Source: Serratia silvae
Lineage (GTDB): Bacteria; Pseudomonadota; Gammaproteobacteria; Enterobacterales; Enterobacteriaceae
Assembly: GCF_023282985.1 (NCBI RefSeq)
Contig: NZ_JAGQDC010000008.1
Coordinates: 62,001-126,000, forward strand
Reading direction: 5' to 3'
Length of the DNA: 64,000 bases
Each line of letters opens with the position of its first letter. The stretch's first letter is position 1. Below the pieces are notes generated by a model. It saw nothing but the letters and a program-made list of their open reading frames with translations. It was not told the origin of the DNA and searched no databases. The position numbers were made by a program, and so were the translations under genes. Positions 35,252 through 44,780 of the stretch are shown in pieces.

Positions 35252-36621
35252 ATACCACTCCCAGACAACGTTAACGTCGCGATAAACCCACCTTCCGGCC
35301 GATTGGCAAAGCTCACCCGCAGTCCGTGCAAGCTGACAATCCGCTGCACAATAGACAAGCCTAGCCCGCTTCCCGTCTGTTCCTGCCCCGGTGGGCGATA
35401 AAAGCGCTCCCCCAGTCTTTCCAGATGCTCAACCGTGACGCCAGGGCCGTCGTCCTCCACCGTCAGTTGCCGCTGGCTGAGCGTGATCGTTACCGTGCCT
35501 CCGGCCGGTGTGTAACGCACCGCATTGTCCACCAGATTGCGCACCAACAGCGATAACAGCAGCGGCTGGCCCGATAGTGTAGGAGGTTCGCCCTGCTGCT
35601 GGTAACGCAGTGTGATCCCGGAGGTATGCGCCTGTCGATCCAGTTCCGCCAGGGTCATCGGCACCAGTTGGCACCAATCGACCAAGGCCAGATCGTGCAA
35701 ATCGGCGAGCGAGTCCAGCCGGGACAAGGTGAGCAGTTGATCCACCAGGCGCGTGGCGCGATCGATACCCACCGTCAGGTTGTTCACCGCATGTTCACGC
35801 ATGGGCACATCGTCCCCTGCCAGTTGCACCACCTCGGTCTGCACCCGCAATGCGGCCAATGGGCTGCGCAACTCATGGGCAGCATCCGAAGTAAACCGAC
35901 GCTCACGCACCAGCAGGCTATTTATGCGCGTAAACAGCGTATTCAGCGCTTCCACCAGCGGGCGTACCTCACTGGGTACCTGATGTGCATTCAGCGGCGT
36001 AGCGTCGTCTGGTGCTCGCTTACGCAAGCTGGCGGCCACCTCGCGCAACGGTCTTAGCTCGCGGCCAACCATCAGGGCGATCAACAACATCAGGATCGGC
36101 AACGTCACCAGCCAGGGCAGCAACTGCCCCATCACCAACCCCAACGCCATATCATGCCGATAATCCCATTCCTGACCGACCACAATGCGGTAACGTCCAT
36201 CCGGGCTGGTGAGCCATAGCAACCGCCAACTGTCGCTATCTCCTTTGCGTTGACCATCGACAAACCCTTGCCGCTCGCCGTCAAACTGAAAATCCTCACC
36301 GTTCTCACCGTCGTTGAGCAGCATACGCCCATCTTGGGAAAAGATGGCAAACGCCAACGCATCATCGTCCTGCTCTCCGCGCTTGCCGTGGTTCAGCATC
36401 TTCTTGGTTTTTGGCAGGCTGCGCACTTGCTGATTAGCCAGCAAATTCCCCAGATCGGTAGTCGCCAGTCGTTTGGCAAACAGCATCTGTTGGGTGTCGA
36501 ATACTTCGTTGATATTGTGGCGCGTCATCATCCACGCCACCACGCTGGCGGAACACCAGGTCAGCAATGCCAGCAGGCTGAAGATCAGGATCAGCCGCAA
36601 CCGCAAACTCAATGACTTCAC
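35236..36621 (-). CDS. qseC: sensor histidine kinase QseC
   Basis: 461 residues. Two transmembrane helices (about 9-31 and 163-185) bracket a periplasmic domain with [21 protein letters not shown] and YRIVVGQEW, close to E. coli QseC. HAMP region, then the phosphorylated His249 in [15 protein letters not shown]-box NLVDNAVRY and G-boxes DDGPG and GSGLGLSIV. It senses adrenergic hormones/AI-3 in E. coli. It overlaps qseB by ATGA. This pair sits between folK and panB, which are close neighbours in E. coli. Confidence 0.9.
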   Translation of the reverse strand: MKSLSLRLRLILIFSLLALLTWCSASVVAWMMTRHNINEVFDTQQMLFAKRLATTDLGNLLANQQVRSLPKTKKMLNHGKRGEQDDDALAFAIFSQDGRMLLNDGENGEDFQFDGERQGFVDGQRKGDSDSWRLLWLTSPDGRYRIVVGQEWDYRHDMALGLVMGQLLPWLVTLPILMLLIALMVGRELRPLREVAASLRKRAPDDATPLNAHQVPSEVRPLVEALNTLFTRINSLLVRERRFTSDAAHELRSPLAALRVQTEVVQLAGDDVPMREHAVNNLTVGIDRATRLVDQLLTLSRLDSLADLHDLALVDWCQLVPMTLAELDRQAHTSGITLRYQQQGEPPTLSGQPLLLSLLVRNLVDNAVRYTPAGGTVTITLSQRQLTVEDDGPGVTVEHLERLGERFYRPPGQEQTGSGLGLSIVQRIVSLHGLRVSFANRPEGGFIATLTLSGSGIQALG

Positions 36622-37280
36622 GGTTCATCCCCCAGCGTGTAGCCCACGCCATGTACGGTGCGGATAAAACCATTACCCAACTTGCGCCGCAGATGATGGA
36701 TATGGACCTCAACCGCGTTACTGCTCACGTCGTCATCCCAGTTATACAGTTTTTCCTGGATCAGCGGCCGTGCCAGCACACGCCCCTTGTTGTGCAGAAA
36801 CAGTTCCAGCACCGCCAGTTCGCGCGGGGTCAACGTCACGGGCTCACCGTTGCAGCTCACGCTGCGGGATGCGGCATCAAACACCAGATTGCCGTGGACC
36901 AGTTGAGGTGTCAGTTGCCCATGGCGGCGGCGGATCAACGCCTGTAAACGCGCGGCGACCTCCGTCAGAGCAAAAGGCTTGCACAGGTAATCATCGGCTC
37001 CGCTTTGCAACCCGCTGACACGCTGTTCCAACGCGTCACGCGCGGTCAGGATCAGTACTGGCACATCCTGCCCGGCCAGACGCCACTGGCGCAGCAGATC
37101 CAACCCGTCCAACCCCGGCAAGCTGAGATCGAGGATCACCGCATCATAAGGTGCACTGTCCAGGGCGTTCTTACCGACGATGCCATCGGTGAACCAGTCG
37201 AGGTTAAACCCCAACTTGGTCAAGCCCGCCTTGATGCCATCACCGATCAGTTTATCGTCTTCAATCAACAGAATTCTCAT
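36618..37280 (-). CDS. qseB: response regulator QseB
   Basis: 220 residues. Receiver domain with Asp8/Asp9 and phospho-acceptor Asp51 (VILDLSLPG), Lys in LCKPFAL, and an OmpR-type winged helix with [12 protein letters not shown] and the [10 protein letters not shown] recognition helix. It is the partner of QseC and heads the qseBC operon. A direct repeat resembling PmrA/QseB boxes lies 39 bp upstream. Confidence 0.92.
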   Translation of the reverse strand: MRILLIEDDKLIGDGIKAGLTKLGFNLDWFTDGIVGKNALDSAPYDAVILDLSLPGLDGLDLLRQWRLAGQDVPVLILTARDALEQRVSGLQSGADDYLCKPFALTEVAARLQALIRRRHGQLTPQLVHGNLVFDAASRSVSCNGEPVTLTPRELAVLELFLHNKGRVLARPLIQEKLYNWDDDVSSNAVEVHIHHLRRKLGNGFIRTVHGVGYTLGDEP

Positions 37281-37318
37281 GGGCTCTCCCTATAGACAGA
37301 CCATTACATCATAAGCTT

Positions 37319-37335
37319 CTTAAGAACATCTTAAC
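37319..37335. promoter_or_regulatory. QseB/PmrA-type direct repeat
   Basis: CTTAAG-5-CTTAAC, matching the YTTAAK-N5-YTTAAK pattern of PmrA-type boxes. It lies between the divergent qseB and panB starts, consistent with qseBC autoregulation. Confidence 0.55.
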
Positions 37336-37442
37336 CATCAGCATCGGAGCTACCCACCCCTGAAGGGTTACAGTAGAATGACAACACTTTTTACCACCGT
37401 GCTACAAATCCAGGCCGCGCGGTTACTGCAGGAGACGTTGTG

Positions 37443-38237
37443 ATGAAACCTACCACCCTGAGCCATTTACGCCAGTGGAAGCAGGAGCAGCGCAAGTTTG
37501 CGACTATTACCGCCTACGATGCCAGCTTTGCCCAGCTGTTTGAAGAACAAGGTATTAAAGTATTACTGGTCGGAGACTCGCTGGGCATGACGCTGCAAGG
37601 GCATGACTCAACGCTGCCGGTAACCGTGGCCGACGTGGCTTACCATACCCGTGCGGTACGCCGTGGGGCACCAGCCAGCCTGCTGTTGGCCGATCTGCCT
37701 TTCATGAGTTACGCCACGCCAGAGCAGGCCTGCCAGAGCGCGGCCGAGGTGATGCGCGCCGGGGCCAACATGGTCAAACTAGAAGGCGGCAGTTGGCTCT
37801 GCGAAACGGTGAAAATGCTCGCTGAGCGCGCCGTCCCCGTCTGCGGCCATCTTGGCCTCACGCCGCAATCCGTCAACGTGTTTGGCGGCTACAAGGTGCA
37901 GGGGCGCGATGAGTTGGCGGCCAAACAACTGTTGATCGACGCCCAGAATCTGGAGCTGGCCGGTATGCAGCTGCTGGTGCTGGAGTGCGTACCGACCGAA
38001 CTGGCCCGCCAGGTTACTGAAGCCTTGTCGATCCCGGTGATCGGTATTGGTGCCGGTAATGCTACCGATGGCCAGATCCTGGTAATGCATGACGCCTTGG
38101 GGATCACCGGCGGCCATACCCCTAAATTTGCCAAAAACTTTCTGGCGCAGGGCGGCGATATTCGCGGCGCCGTGCAGCTGTATATTCGGGAAGTCGAGCA
38201 AGGTATTTATCCCGACGAAGAGCACTCGTTCAACTGA
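37443..38237 (+). CDS. panB: ketopantoate hydroxymethyltransferase
   Basis: 264 residues from the ATG at 37443 (MKPTTL); the GTG one codon earlier is possible. A TIM barrel with VGDSLGM (metal-binding Asp), [21 protein letters not shown] and VIGIGAG. It adds a hydroxymethyl group from methylene-THF to ketoisovalerate, the first step to pantothenate. AGGAG lies eight bases upstream. panC follows by 58 bp. Confidence 0.96.
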   Translation: MKPTTLSHLRQWKQEQRKFATITAYDASFAQLFEEQGIKVLLVGDSLGMTLQGHDSTLPVTVADVAYHTRAVRRGAPASLLLADLPFMSYATPEQACQSAAEVMRAGANMVKLEGGSWLCETVKMLAERAVPVCGHLGLTPQSVNVFGGYKVQGRDELAAKQLLIDAQNLELAGMQLLVLECVPTELARQVTEALSIPVIGIGAGNATDGQILVMHDALGITGGHTPKFAKNFLAQGGDIRGAVQLYIREVEQGIYPDEEHSFN

Positions 38238-38295
38238 GTGACCGGCCACGATTGATAGCTAACTAGCTTATCCCTCAACACCGAGGAGTTATGGA

Positions 38296-39150
38296 ATGGT
38301 AATTATCGAAACTCTGCCACTGCTGCGCCAACAGATCCGCCGCTGGCGGCAAGAGGGCAAACGCGTTGCGCTGGTGCCCACCATGGGCAATCTGCATGAA
38401 GGCCATATGACGCTGGTGGAAGAAGCCCGCGCCCGCGCCGATGTGGTGGTAGTGAGCATTTTCGTTAACCCGCTGCAGTTCGAACGTGCAGACGATCTGG
38501 AGCGCTATCCGCGCACCTTGCAGGAAGACTGTGAAAAGCTCAATCGCCGTAATGTCGAGTTGATCTTCGCCCCTGCCCCGGCAGAAATTTACCCCAAAGG
38601 GCTGGAAGAACACACCAGCGTCGACGTACCGGTGATCTCCACCATGTTGGAAGGCGCCAGCCGTCCGGGCCACTTCCGCGGTGTCTCCACCATTGTCAGC
38701 AAACTGTTCAATCTGATCCAGCCGGATCTGGCCTGCTTTGGCGAGAAGGATTATCAGCAGTTGGCGTTGATCCGCAAGATGGTGGCGGATATGGGCTATG
38801 ACATTGATATCGTTGGCGTGCCAACGGTGCGCGCCAAAGATGGGCTGGCGCTAAGCTCCCGCAACGGCTATCTCACCGCAGAAGAACGCAAGATCGCGCC
38901 ACAGTTGAGCAAAATCATGAACGCCCTGGCAGAGCAGCTCGGCAACGGTGAACGCCACATCGAAGAGTTGCTGGCGCAGACGGCCGAGAAGCTGCGCACA
39001 GCAGGTTTCACCCCAGACGAGCTGTTTATTCGCGATGCAGACACGCTGCAACCGCTGGGCGTAGAAAGCCGCCGGGCCGTGGTGCTGATGGCCGCCTGGT
39101 TGGGCAAAGCCCGCCTGATCGATAATCAGCAGGTCGATCTGACGCAGTAA
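38296..39150 (+). CDS. panC: pantothenate synthetase
   Basis: 284 residues. ATP site [14 protein letters not shown] (HIGH-like), [12 protein letters not shown] and the SSRNGYL loop are intact. It condenses pantoate and beta-alanine with ATP; the beta-alanine comes from PanD encoded next. GAGGAG lies upstream. In operon with panB. Confidence 0.96.
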   Translation: MVIIETLPLLRQQIRRWRQEGKRVALVPTMGNLHEGHMTLVEEARARADVVVVSIFVNPLQFERADDLERYPRTLQEDCEKLNRRNVELIFAPAPAEIYPKGLEEHTSVDVPVISTMLEGASRPGHFRGVSTIVSKLFNLIQPDLACFGEKDYQQLALIRKMVADMGYDIDIVGVPTVRAKDGLALSSRNGYLTAEERKIAPQLSKIMNALAEQLGNGERHIEELLAQTAEKLRTAGFTPDELFIRDADTLQPLGVESRRAVVLMAAWLGKARLIDNQQVDLTQ

Positions 39151-39180
39151 GCCATTTGTTGTACAGTCGTTGCCGTTTTT

Positions 39181-39210
39181 ACCCGGTTGGCGGTAGACTG
39201 GCCGGGTTTT
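39181..39210 (+). terminator. hairpin between panC and panD
   Basis: ACCCGG...CCGGGT stem followed by TTTTC, 30 bp after panC. It may terminate or attenuate read-through, leaving panD with its own start signal. Confidence 0.5.
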
Positions 39211-39286
39211 CGGTGACGATAAATATTGCAAGGAAGCAGCTCTTCCTCAGCTGCCTGAAAAGGCCGATATTCAGTTAGGTAACGCT

Positions 39287-39667
39287 ATGATACGTACTAT
39301 GTTGCAAGGCAAGCTGCATCGGGTGAAAGTGACTCAGGCTGACTTGCACTACGAAGGTTCCTGCGCCATTGATCAGGATTTTCTGGAAGCCGCCGGGATC
39401 CTGGAATATGAAGCGATCGATATTTATAACGTGGATAACGGCCAACGTTTCTCCACCTATGCCATTGCTGCCGAACGCGGTTCGCGCATTATTTCGGTCA
39501 ACGGTGCCGCGGCTCGCTGTGCCTGCGTGGGTGACAAACTGATCATTTGTTCTTACGTACAGATGAGCGATGCCGATGCCCGCCAGCACCACCCCAAAGT
39601 CGCCTACTTCGAAGGTGAAAACCACCTGCAACGCAAGGCGAAAGCCGTCCCCGTTCAAGTTGCCTAA
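39287..39667 (+). CDS. panD: aspartate 1-decarboxylase (pyruvoyl enzyme)
   Basis: 126 residues. The self-cleavage site Gly24-Ser25 (YEGSCAID) creates the pyruvoyl group on the larger chain; Lys9, Tyr58 and Arg54 region residues are in place ([10 protein letters not shown]). It makes beta-alanine from aspartate. A convergent terminator separates it from yadE. Confidence 0.96.
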   Translation: MIRTMLQGKLHRVKVTQADLHYEGSCAIDQDFLEAAGILEYEAIDIYNVDNGQRFSTYAIAAERGSRIISVNGAAARCACVGDKLIICSYVQMSDADARQHHPKVAYFEGENHLQRKAKAVPVQVA

Positions 39668-39672
39668 AAAAT

Positions 39673-39691
39673 CGGGCGCTTTCCGCGCCCG
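39673..39691. terminator. bidirectional terminator panD/yadE
   Basis: CGGGCGC-TTTCC-GCGCCCG, a 7-bp stem with A-rich sequence before and T-rich after, between two convergent stops. Confidence 0.85.
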
Positions 39692-39699
39692 TCTTCTCT

Positions 39700-40992
39700 C
39701 TATTCTGTTACCGTCACACCTGGCAACGCACCAGGCTTGTTGGCTATCCGCTCCGCCATGGTAGGGATGGAGTCGGTACGCAGGATATACAACCGCTTCA
39801 AGGTATAGGGATTATCGCCCGGCTTCACTTTGCCCTGCACCGTGGTCACCGCCATATGTAGCCCGGCATCTTTTGCCGCCTGAATCGCCTTTTGGTTATA
39901 GCCACCAAATGGGTAGGAAAGGTACAGCACATGCGGATTAAACTGCTCTAACGCCCGCCTTGAGTGCTCAAAATCGAATTCGATATTATGCAATGAACGG
40001 CTGAGCAGGATCGGCCGACGGTTGCCATCGGTACGATGTAAGAAATGGGTGTGTGACTGGATATCAAACACATCCTGGATCGCTTTCAGCTCCGAAATAC
40101 TCATAAACTGCAGAGAATCCGGGTTCCATTTCTGCGGATGGCGTTTAATGCGCGACGAGATGATAAACGCCGTGGCGCGGAAACCGTAGTCCTTCAGTAC
40201 CGGGTATGCATAGCGATAGACCGACTTCAACCCGTCATCAAAGGTCAGTAGTACCACTTTCCCTGGCAGGTTGATTTGATTTTTCAGGTAGGCTTCCAGC
40301 TGATACATCGAGATAGTGTCGTAACCCGTCTGTTTCAGGTAGGTCATCTGGTTGCTGAAAGCGACGTCCGAGGTGGTCGTTGAGGTATTACGAAAGCGTT
40401 TGTTTTCTTCATTTTTCAGCAGATGATGATAGGTTAGCACCGGAATGCCGTTGTCGACCTCGCAGTCCAACTCACTGACAAATCCCAGACGATCGCCAAT
40501 ATTGACCTCATACCAGGTGTTATTCAGCCGATCTTTCAGCTTGCCGGTAATCGGATAGCGCAGGTTCTCTTCCAGTACGCCAAAGATTTCACTTTTGTTA
40601 TCCGCCGCCGTATAGACGTTAATTGCGCGCTGGGTGATCAGATTCTGATTGGTCAGCGGTTTGTTCAGATCCCCCAGATCGTCCTTCACCTTACGGGTTT
40701 TGCTGATTGCACGAACGTCGTTTTTATCGATAAAGCCGGTGCCGTAGCCAAACTTAAGCTCGTAATATTCCGCATCCGCCGGGAACATCTGGATCAGTTG
40801 CCCTTTTTTCACTTCACCGACCGGGATCACATTCTCACCGATCAACGAATAAACCTCGCTGTTACGCTGCACTTCCATGTATTGGGCTTGAATAGCGCTG
40901 TCTTCTGACAGCAAATCCGCCAACGCCGCCGGTGCCAACAACGACATAACAATGCCGAGTAGCCCTGCTGCTATCTTATGTTGAGGCTGCAT
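39700..40992 (-). CDS. yadE: YadE-like polysaccharide deacetylase
   Basis: 430 residues. A signal peptide (about 1-25, ending AALA) is followed by an SH3-like region (about 30-170) and a carbohydrate esterase 4 domain with [18 protein letters not shown] and [10 protein letters not shown]. Close to E. coli YadE in sequence and position. CE4 enzymes remove acetyl groups from glycans; the natural substrate of YadE is not established. Likely periplasmic. Monocistronic. Confidence 0.9.
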   Translation of the reverse strand: MQPQHKIAAGLLGIVMSLLAPAALADLLSEDSAIQAQYMEVQRNSEVYSLIGENVIPVGEVKKGQLIQMFPADAEYYELKFGYGTGFIDKNDVRAISKTRKVKDDLGDLNKPLTNQNLITQRAINVYTAADNKSEIFGVLEENLRYPITGKLKDRLNNTWYEVNIGDRLGFVSELDCEVDNGIPVLTYHHLLKNEENKRFRNTSTTTSDVAFSNQMTYLKQTGYDTISMYQLEAYLKNQINLPGKVVLLTFDDGLKSVYRYAYPVLKDYGFRATAFIISSRIKRHPQKWNPDSLQFMSISELKAIQDVFDIQSHTHFLHRTDGNRRPILLSRSLHNIEFDFEHSRRALEQFNPHVLYLSYPFGGYNQKAIQAAKDAGLHMAVTTVQGKVKPGDNPYTLKRLYILRTDSIPTMAERIANKPGALPGVTVTE

Positions 40993-41134
40993 GGTTTGTT
41001 CTGCTTACGAGTGAGTCATGAAAAAATGAAGAAAATGTGGAGCGCCAGCATAGCACGATTTAAATCGCCGGGAGAAAGGGCTTATTACCTTAATTCTATA
41101 GATTTAAGTGATGTATGTGCTAAATCAATAAACG

Positions 41135-41159
41135 CCCTCCCCCGGCAACAGGGGGAGGG
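41135..41159 (-). terminator. terminator after yadGH
   Basis: CCCTCCCCC-7-GGGGGAGGG, a 9-bp GC stem 9 bp past the yadH stop, with GTTTATT following on the minus strand. Confidence 0.8.
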
Positions 41160-41167
41160 AAATGACA

Positions 41168-41938
41168 TCAGGAACGCAAGCCGCGGCCGCGCTCAATCAG
41201 ATACCAGGCCAGCCCGTAGAACACCACAATAAAGGCTACCAGCACCAGCATGGTCAGCGCTAACGGCACGTCGGAAATGCCAAGAAAACCGAAGCGGAAA
41301 CCGCTGATCATGTAGACGATAGGGTTCAGTTTGGAAACCACCTGCCAGAACGGCGGTAACAGCGTCAACGAGTAAAATACCCCGCCCAGATAGGTCAGCG
41401 GCGTCAGCACAAAGGTCGGGATCAGGCTGATATCGTCGAACGTGTTGGCAAAGACGGCATTAAGCAAACCGCCTAGCGAGAACAGGATCGCCGTCAGCAG
41501 CAGCGTCACCGCGATCACCCACCATGAATGGACTACCAGGGGAACGAAGAACAGCGAGATCACTGTCACCAGGATCCCCACACAGATACCACGCGCTACG
41601 CCACCGCCAACATAACCGGCAATCACCACGTGCGTCGGCACCGGTGCCACCAGCAGCTCTTCAATATTCCGCTGGAACTTGGCACTAAAGAAAGACGCCG
41701 CCACGTTAGCGTAGGAGTTGGTGATCACCGCCATCATGATCAGGCCCGGCACGATAAACTGCATATAATCAAAACCGTGCATCTCACCAATACGCGACCC
41801 AATCAGATTGCCAAAGATGATGAAATACAGGGTCATGGTGATCACTGGCGGTACCAGTGTCTGGATCCAGATGCGGGCGAAGCGGTTGATCTCTTTGGCC
41901 CAGATGCTTTTCAAGGCCACCCAATACAAATGCATCAT
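41168..41938 (-). CDS. yadH: ABC-2 type transporter permease YadH
   Basis: 256 residues with six hydrophobic segments and the ABC-2 motif region (LTPLTYLGGVFYS near 180). Forms an exporter with YadG; substrate unknown, though drug or lipid-like compounds are suspected for this family. It overlaps the yadG stop by ATGA. Confidence 0.92.
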   Translation of the reverse strand: MMHLYWVALKSIWAKEINRFARIWIQTLVPPVITMTLYFIIFGNLIGSRIGEMHGFDYMQFIVPGLIMMAVITNSYANVAASFFSAKFQRNIEELLVAPVPTHVVIAGYVGGGVARGICVGILVTVISLFFVPLVVHSWWVIAVTLLLTAILFSLGGLLNAVFANTFDDISLIPTFVLTPLTYLGGVFYSLTLLPPFWQVVSKLNPIVYMISGFRFGFLGISDVPLALTMLVLVAFIVVFYGLAWYLIERGRGLRS

Positions 41939-42858
41939 GCTTGCTCTCCATTGCCATTCACCAGGTTGACGAACAGCTCTTCCAGCCGGTTGGCCTTGTT
42001 ACGCATACTCAGGACCTGGATCCCCTGCGCGCTCAGTTGGGTGAACAGACCGTTCAGACCTTGCTCACGCATCACTTCCACTTCCAGCGTGGAGGTGTCC
42101 GTCAAACGGCTGTGGTAACCCTCAAGATGGGGTAATGGGCTTTTCGACGCCAAATCGAGGATGAAGGTTTCGGACTTCAGCTTGGCCAGCAACCCCTTCA
42201 TCGAGGTATTCTCTACCAGCTCACCGTTCTGAATAATGCCGATATTGCGGCACAGCATTTCTGCTTCCTCCAGATAATGCGTGGTCAGGATAATGGTGGT
42301 GCCCTGGGCGTTCAGCTCTTTGAGGAAGCCCCACATCGAGCGACGCAGTTCGATATCCACCCCAGCAGTCGGTTCGTCGAGGATCAGCAGTTTGGGCTGA
42401 TGCATCAGCGCACGGGCAATCATCAGGCGGCGTTTCATCCCGCCAGACAACATACGCGCCCGCTCGTTACGTTTACCCCAAAGATCGAGCTGATTGAGGT
42501 ACTTTTCTGCCCGCGCCATCGCCTCGCGGCGTTCTACGCCATAGTAACCCGCCTGGTTGACCACAATCTGCAGCACGGTTTCAAACGGGTTAAAGTTGAA
42601 CTCCTGCGGCACCAGCCCGAGCTGGCGCTTGGCGTTGACGATATCCTTATCGATATCGTAACCAAACACCCGCACGGTGCCCGCCGTCTTGTTGACCAGC
42701 GAACTGATAATGCCGATGGTGGTGGATTTCCCGGCGCCGTTCGGCCCCAGCAGGGCATAAAAGTCCCCCGCCTCCACGTTCAGATCGATGCCGCGCAATG
42801 CCTTGACGCCACCCGCGTAGGTTTTGGTCAGATGCGCTATTTCCAGTGCATAATTCAT
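41935..42858 (-). CDS. yadG: ABC transporter ATPase YadG
   Basis: 307 residues. Walker A GPNGAGKST, Q-loop VPQEF, signature LSGGMKRR, Walker B LLILDEPTAGVD and His in TTHYLEEAE, followed by a roughly 90-residue C-terminal regulatory extension. Nearly identical layout to E. coli YadG. First gene of yadGH; its upstream region carries ERIC element 4. Confidence 0.94.
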   Translation of the reverse strand: MNYALEIAHLTKTYAGGVKALRGIDLNVEAGDFYALLGPNGAGKSTTIGIISSLVNKTAGTVRVFGYDIDKDIVNAKRQLGLVPQEFNFNPFETVLQIVVNQAGYYGVERREAMARAEKYLNQLDLWGKRNERARMLSGGMKRRLMIARALMHQPKLLILDEPTAGVDIELRRSMWGFLKELNAQGTTIILTTHYLEEAEMLCRNIGIIQNGELVENTSMKGLLAKLKSETFILDLASKSPLPHLEGYHSRLTDTSTLEVEVMREQGLNGLFTQLSAQGIQVLSMRNKANRLEELFVNLVNGNGEQA

Positions 42859-42955
42859 AAGCTATGAGAGTACCTTGTGATGGTGTAGGCTGCCGAACTT
42901 GTCTAAGAGGGAGTTTATCATCAGCGGCCTTATTACCGAGTTGAATCCGTGCGCA

Positions 42956-43160
42956 AATATCCGTCGTCTTTCAAACCACAGCGTTGTTACCTGCACAGCT
43001 ATTCGGCCCATCCCTGGGCCTCACCCCTTCGGGGCCGCTGTGTACAGCGTTCAAATCTGTTCCAGACAGATTTGTCACACCCCAGTCACTTACTAAACGT
43101 AAGCTCCTGGGGATGAGATAGCTTGTCGCCTAGCTGTGGCTTGAAATCCATAGGATATAA
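42956..43160 (-). repeat. ERIC element 4 with an internal insertion
   Basis: ERIC ends and core as in copy 3, but about 205 bp long. Extra sequence of roughly 70-80 bp begins after CTGCAC at 42996 and holds three successive hairpins: GGCCCA-TCCC-TGGGCC (43007-43022), CCCC-TTC-GGGG, and CAAATCTGT-5-ACAGATTTG (43052-43074). It lies between the divergent yadG and can; the rest of that 389-bp gap shows no gene. Confidence 0.9.
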
Positions 43161-43247
43161 ATTTGATCAACTGTTCCGATTTCCAAATTGTGACGCTTGC
43201 CATATATTACATCAACGCAATTCGTTCATAACAGGCCAATAACCGCC

Positions 43248-43907
43248 ATGCAAGAAATCGAAAGGCTTATCGCCAATAACCAAGCCTGGTCCGCTAACAT
43301 CAACAAAGAAGATCCCGGCTTTTTTGAACGTTTGGCTCAAGCGCAAAAACCGCGATTCTTGTGGATCGGCTGCTCAGACAGCCGCGTGCCTGCCGAACGC
43401 CTGACCGGCCTGGAGCCGGGTGAGCTGTTCGTTCACCGTAACGTCGCCAATCTGGTGATCCATACCGATTTGAACTGCCTGTCAGTGGTGCAGTATGCCG
43501 TCGACGTACTGGAGGTGGAACATATCATTATCTGTGGTCACCTGGGCTGCGGTGGGGTAGAAGCGGCAGTAGAGAACCCGGAACTGGGGTTGATCAACAA
43601 CTGGCTGCTGCACATTCGCGATCTGTGGTACAAGCACAGTTCCCTGCTCGGCGAGCTGGAACCGGAACAACGTCTGGATGTGCTGTGCGAGATCAACGTC
43701 ATTGAGCAGGTGTATAACCTGGGCCACTCAACCATCATGCAGTCTGCCTGGAAACGCGGCCAGAAAGTGATGATCCACGGTTGGGTGTACGGCATCCAGG
43801 ACGGTCGTTTGCACGATCTGGAGGTCACCGCCACCAGCCGTGAAAGTCTGGAGATGGGCTACCGCAAAGCGATAGCCACACTCAAGCAGGAGAAAGGCCT
43901 GTTCTAG
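43248..43907 (+). CDS. can: beta-class carbonic anhydrase
   Basis: 219 residues from MQEIERLI; a 17-codon longer reading has no family support. Zinc ligands Cys42 (GCSDSR), His98 and Cys101 (GHLGCGG), with Asp44/Arg46 as the gating pair. It interconverts CO2 and bicarbonate and is needed for growth in air in E. coli. Convergent with hpt through a shared terminator. Confidence 0.96.
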   Translation: MQEIERLIANNQAWSANINKEDPGFFERLAQAQKPRFLWIGCSDSRVPAERLTGLEPGELFVHRNVANLVIHTDLNCLSVVQYAVDVLEVEHIIICGHLGCGGVEAAVENPELGLINNWLLHIRDLWYKHSSLLGELEPEQRLDVLCEINVIEQVYNLGHSTIMQSAWKRGQKVMIHGWVYGIQDGRLHDLEVTATSRESLEMGYRKAIATLKQEKGLF

Positions 43908-43915
43908 CGCCTTTT

Positions 43916-43942
43916 CGGGGTTCAGCGCCCTGCTGAACCCCG
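43916..43942. terminator. bidirectional terminator can/hpt
   Basis: CGGGGTTCAG-7-CTGAACCCCG, a perfect 10-bp stem between the convergent can and hpt stops. Confidence 0.85.
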
Positions 43943-43948
43943 GCCGGA

Positions 43949-44485
43949 TTATTCGTCCAGCATCACCACTTTGCCGATGTAAGGCAGATGGCGATAACGC
44001 TGGGCGTAATCGATGCCATAACCCACCACGAACTCGTCCGGGATCGGGAAACCGACGTATTCCACTGGCACTTCAACCTCACGGCGCTCAGGCTTGTCCA
44101 ACAGCGTACAAATCGCCAAAGACTTCGGCCCACGCAATGCCAGGATCTCGCGCACCTTGTTCAGGGTGTTGCCGGAATCGATAATGTCTTCGACGATCAA
44201 CACGTCTTTACCACGGATGTCTTCATCCAGATCTTTGAGGATTTTCACGTCGCGGGTGGTAGACATGCCGCTGCCATAGCTGGAGGCGGTCATAAAATCG
44301 ACCTCATGCGGCACTTCAATGGTGCGGCACAAATCGGCCATAAACATGAAAGAACCGCGCAGCAGCCCAACCAGCACCATGTCACTGCCGCTATCGCGGT
44401 AGTCTTCGGTGATCTGGCGGCCAAGTTCAGCAATACGGGTCTTAACTTCCTGCTCGGAAATCATTACTTCTACAGTGTGTTTCAT
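43949..44485 (-). CDS. hpt: hypoxanthine phosphoribosyltransferase
   Basis: 178 residues from MKHTVEVMI, the E. coli length; the longer in-frame reading is not conserved. PRPP loop [20 protein letters not shown] near 45 and the [13 protein letters not shown]-terminus. It salvages hypoxanthine to IMP. The ribosome site is weak. Confidence 0.95.
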   Translation of the reverse strand: MKHTVEVMISEQEVKTRIAELGRQITEDYRDSGSDMVLVGLLRGSFMFMADLCRTIEVPHEVDFMTASSYGSGMSTTRDVKILKDLDEDIRGKDVLIVEDIIDSGNTLNKVREILALRGPKSLAICTLLDKPERREVEVPVEYVGFPIPDEFVVGYGIDYAQRYRHLPYIGKVVMLDE

Positions 44486-44600
44486 AGTTTTCAGGTCAGT
44501 TGCCGGAAGAAGGGCGCAGAGTTTAGCATAGCTGGCGGGCGGTGGCGACGCGAGTGCGTCACCACCTGTTTCTTTGCCGTCTTTTTGAAACCACAAGCTT

Positions 44601-44780
44601 TATACCCTATGGATTTCAAGTTGGCCGCTCTAGCGCATCCATGCGCTTGCGGCATTTGTACATCCCTGTACGGCACAGCTCAGGCGACAAGCTTGTTCAT
44701 CCCCAGGAGCTTACTTTTGTAAGTGACTGGGGTGAACAAGCGCAGGTAACAACGCTGCAGCTTGAAAGACGACGGGTATA
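44601..44780 (+). repeat. ERIC element 5 with an internal insertion at a different site
   Basis: TATACCCTATGG start, usual core, GACGGGTATA end, about 180 bp. Roughly 55 bp of extra sequence lies in the left arm, between AAGTTG and CAGGCGACAAG, and forms nested hairpins (GCCGC..AGCGCAT-CC-ATGCGCT..GCGGC, then GTACATCCCTGTAC). The right end abuts the cueO stop codon exactly. Confidence 0.9.

Noticed and set aside
42950-43170. A CRISPR or tRNA-like cluster suggested by consecutive hairpins
   Set aside because: The hairpins differ in sequence, have no regular spacing or spacers and sit within an ERIC element; no cloverleaf can be drawn.
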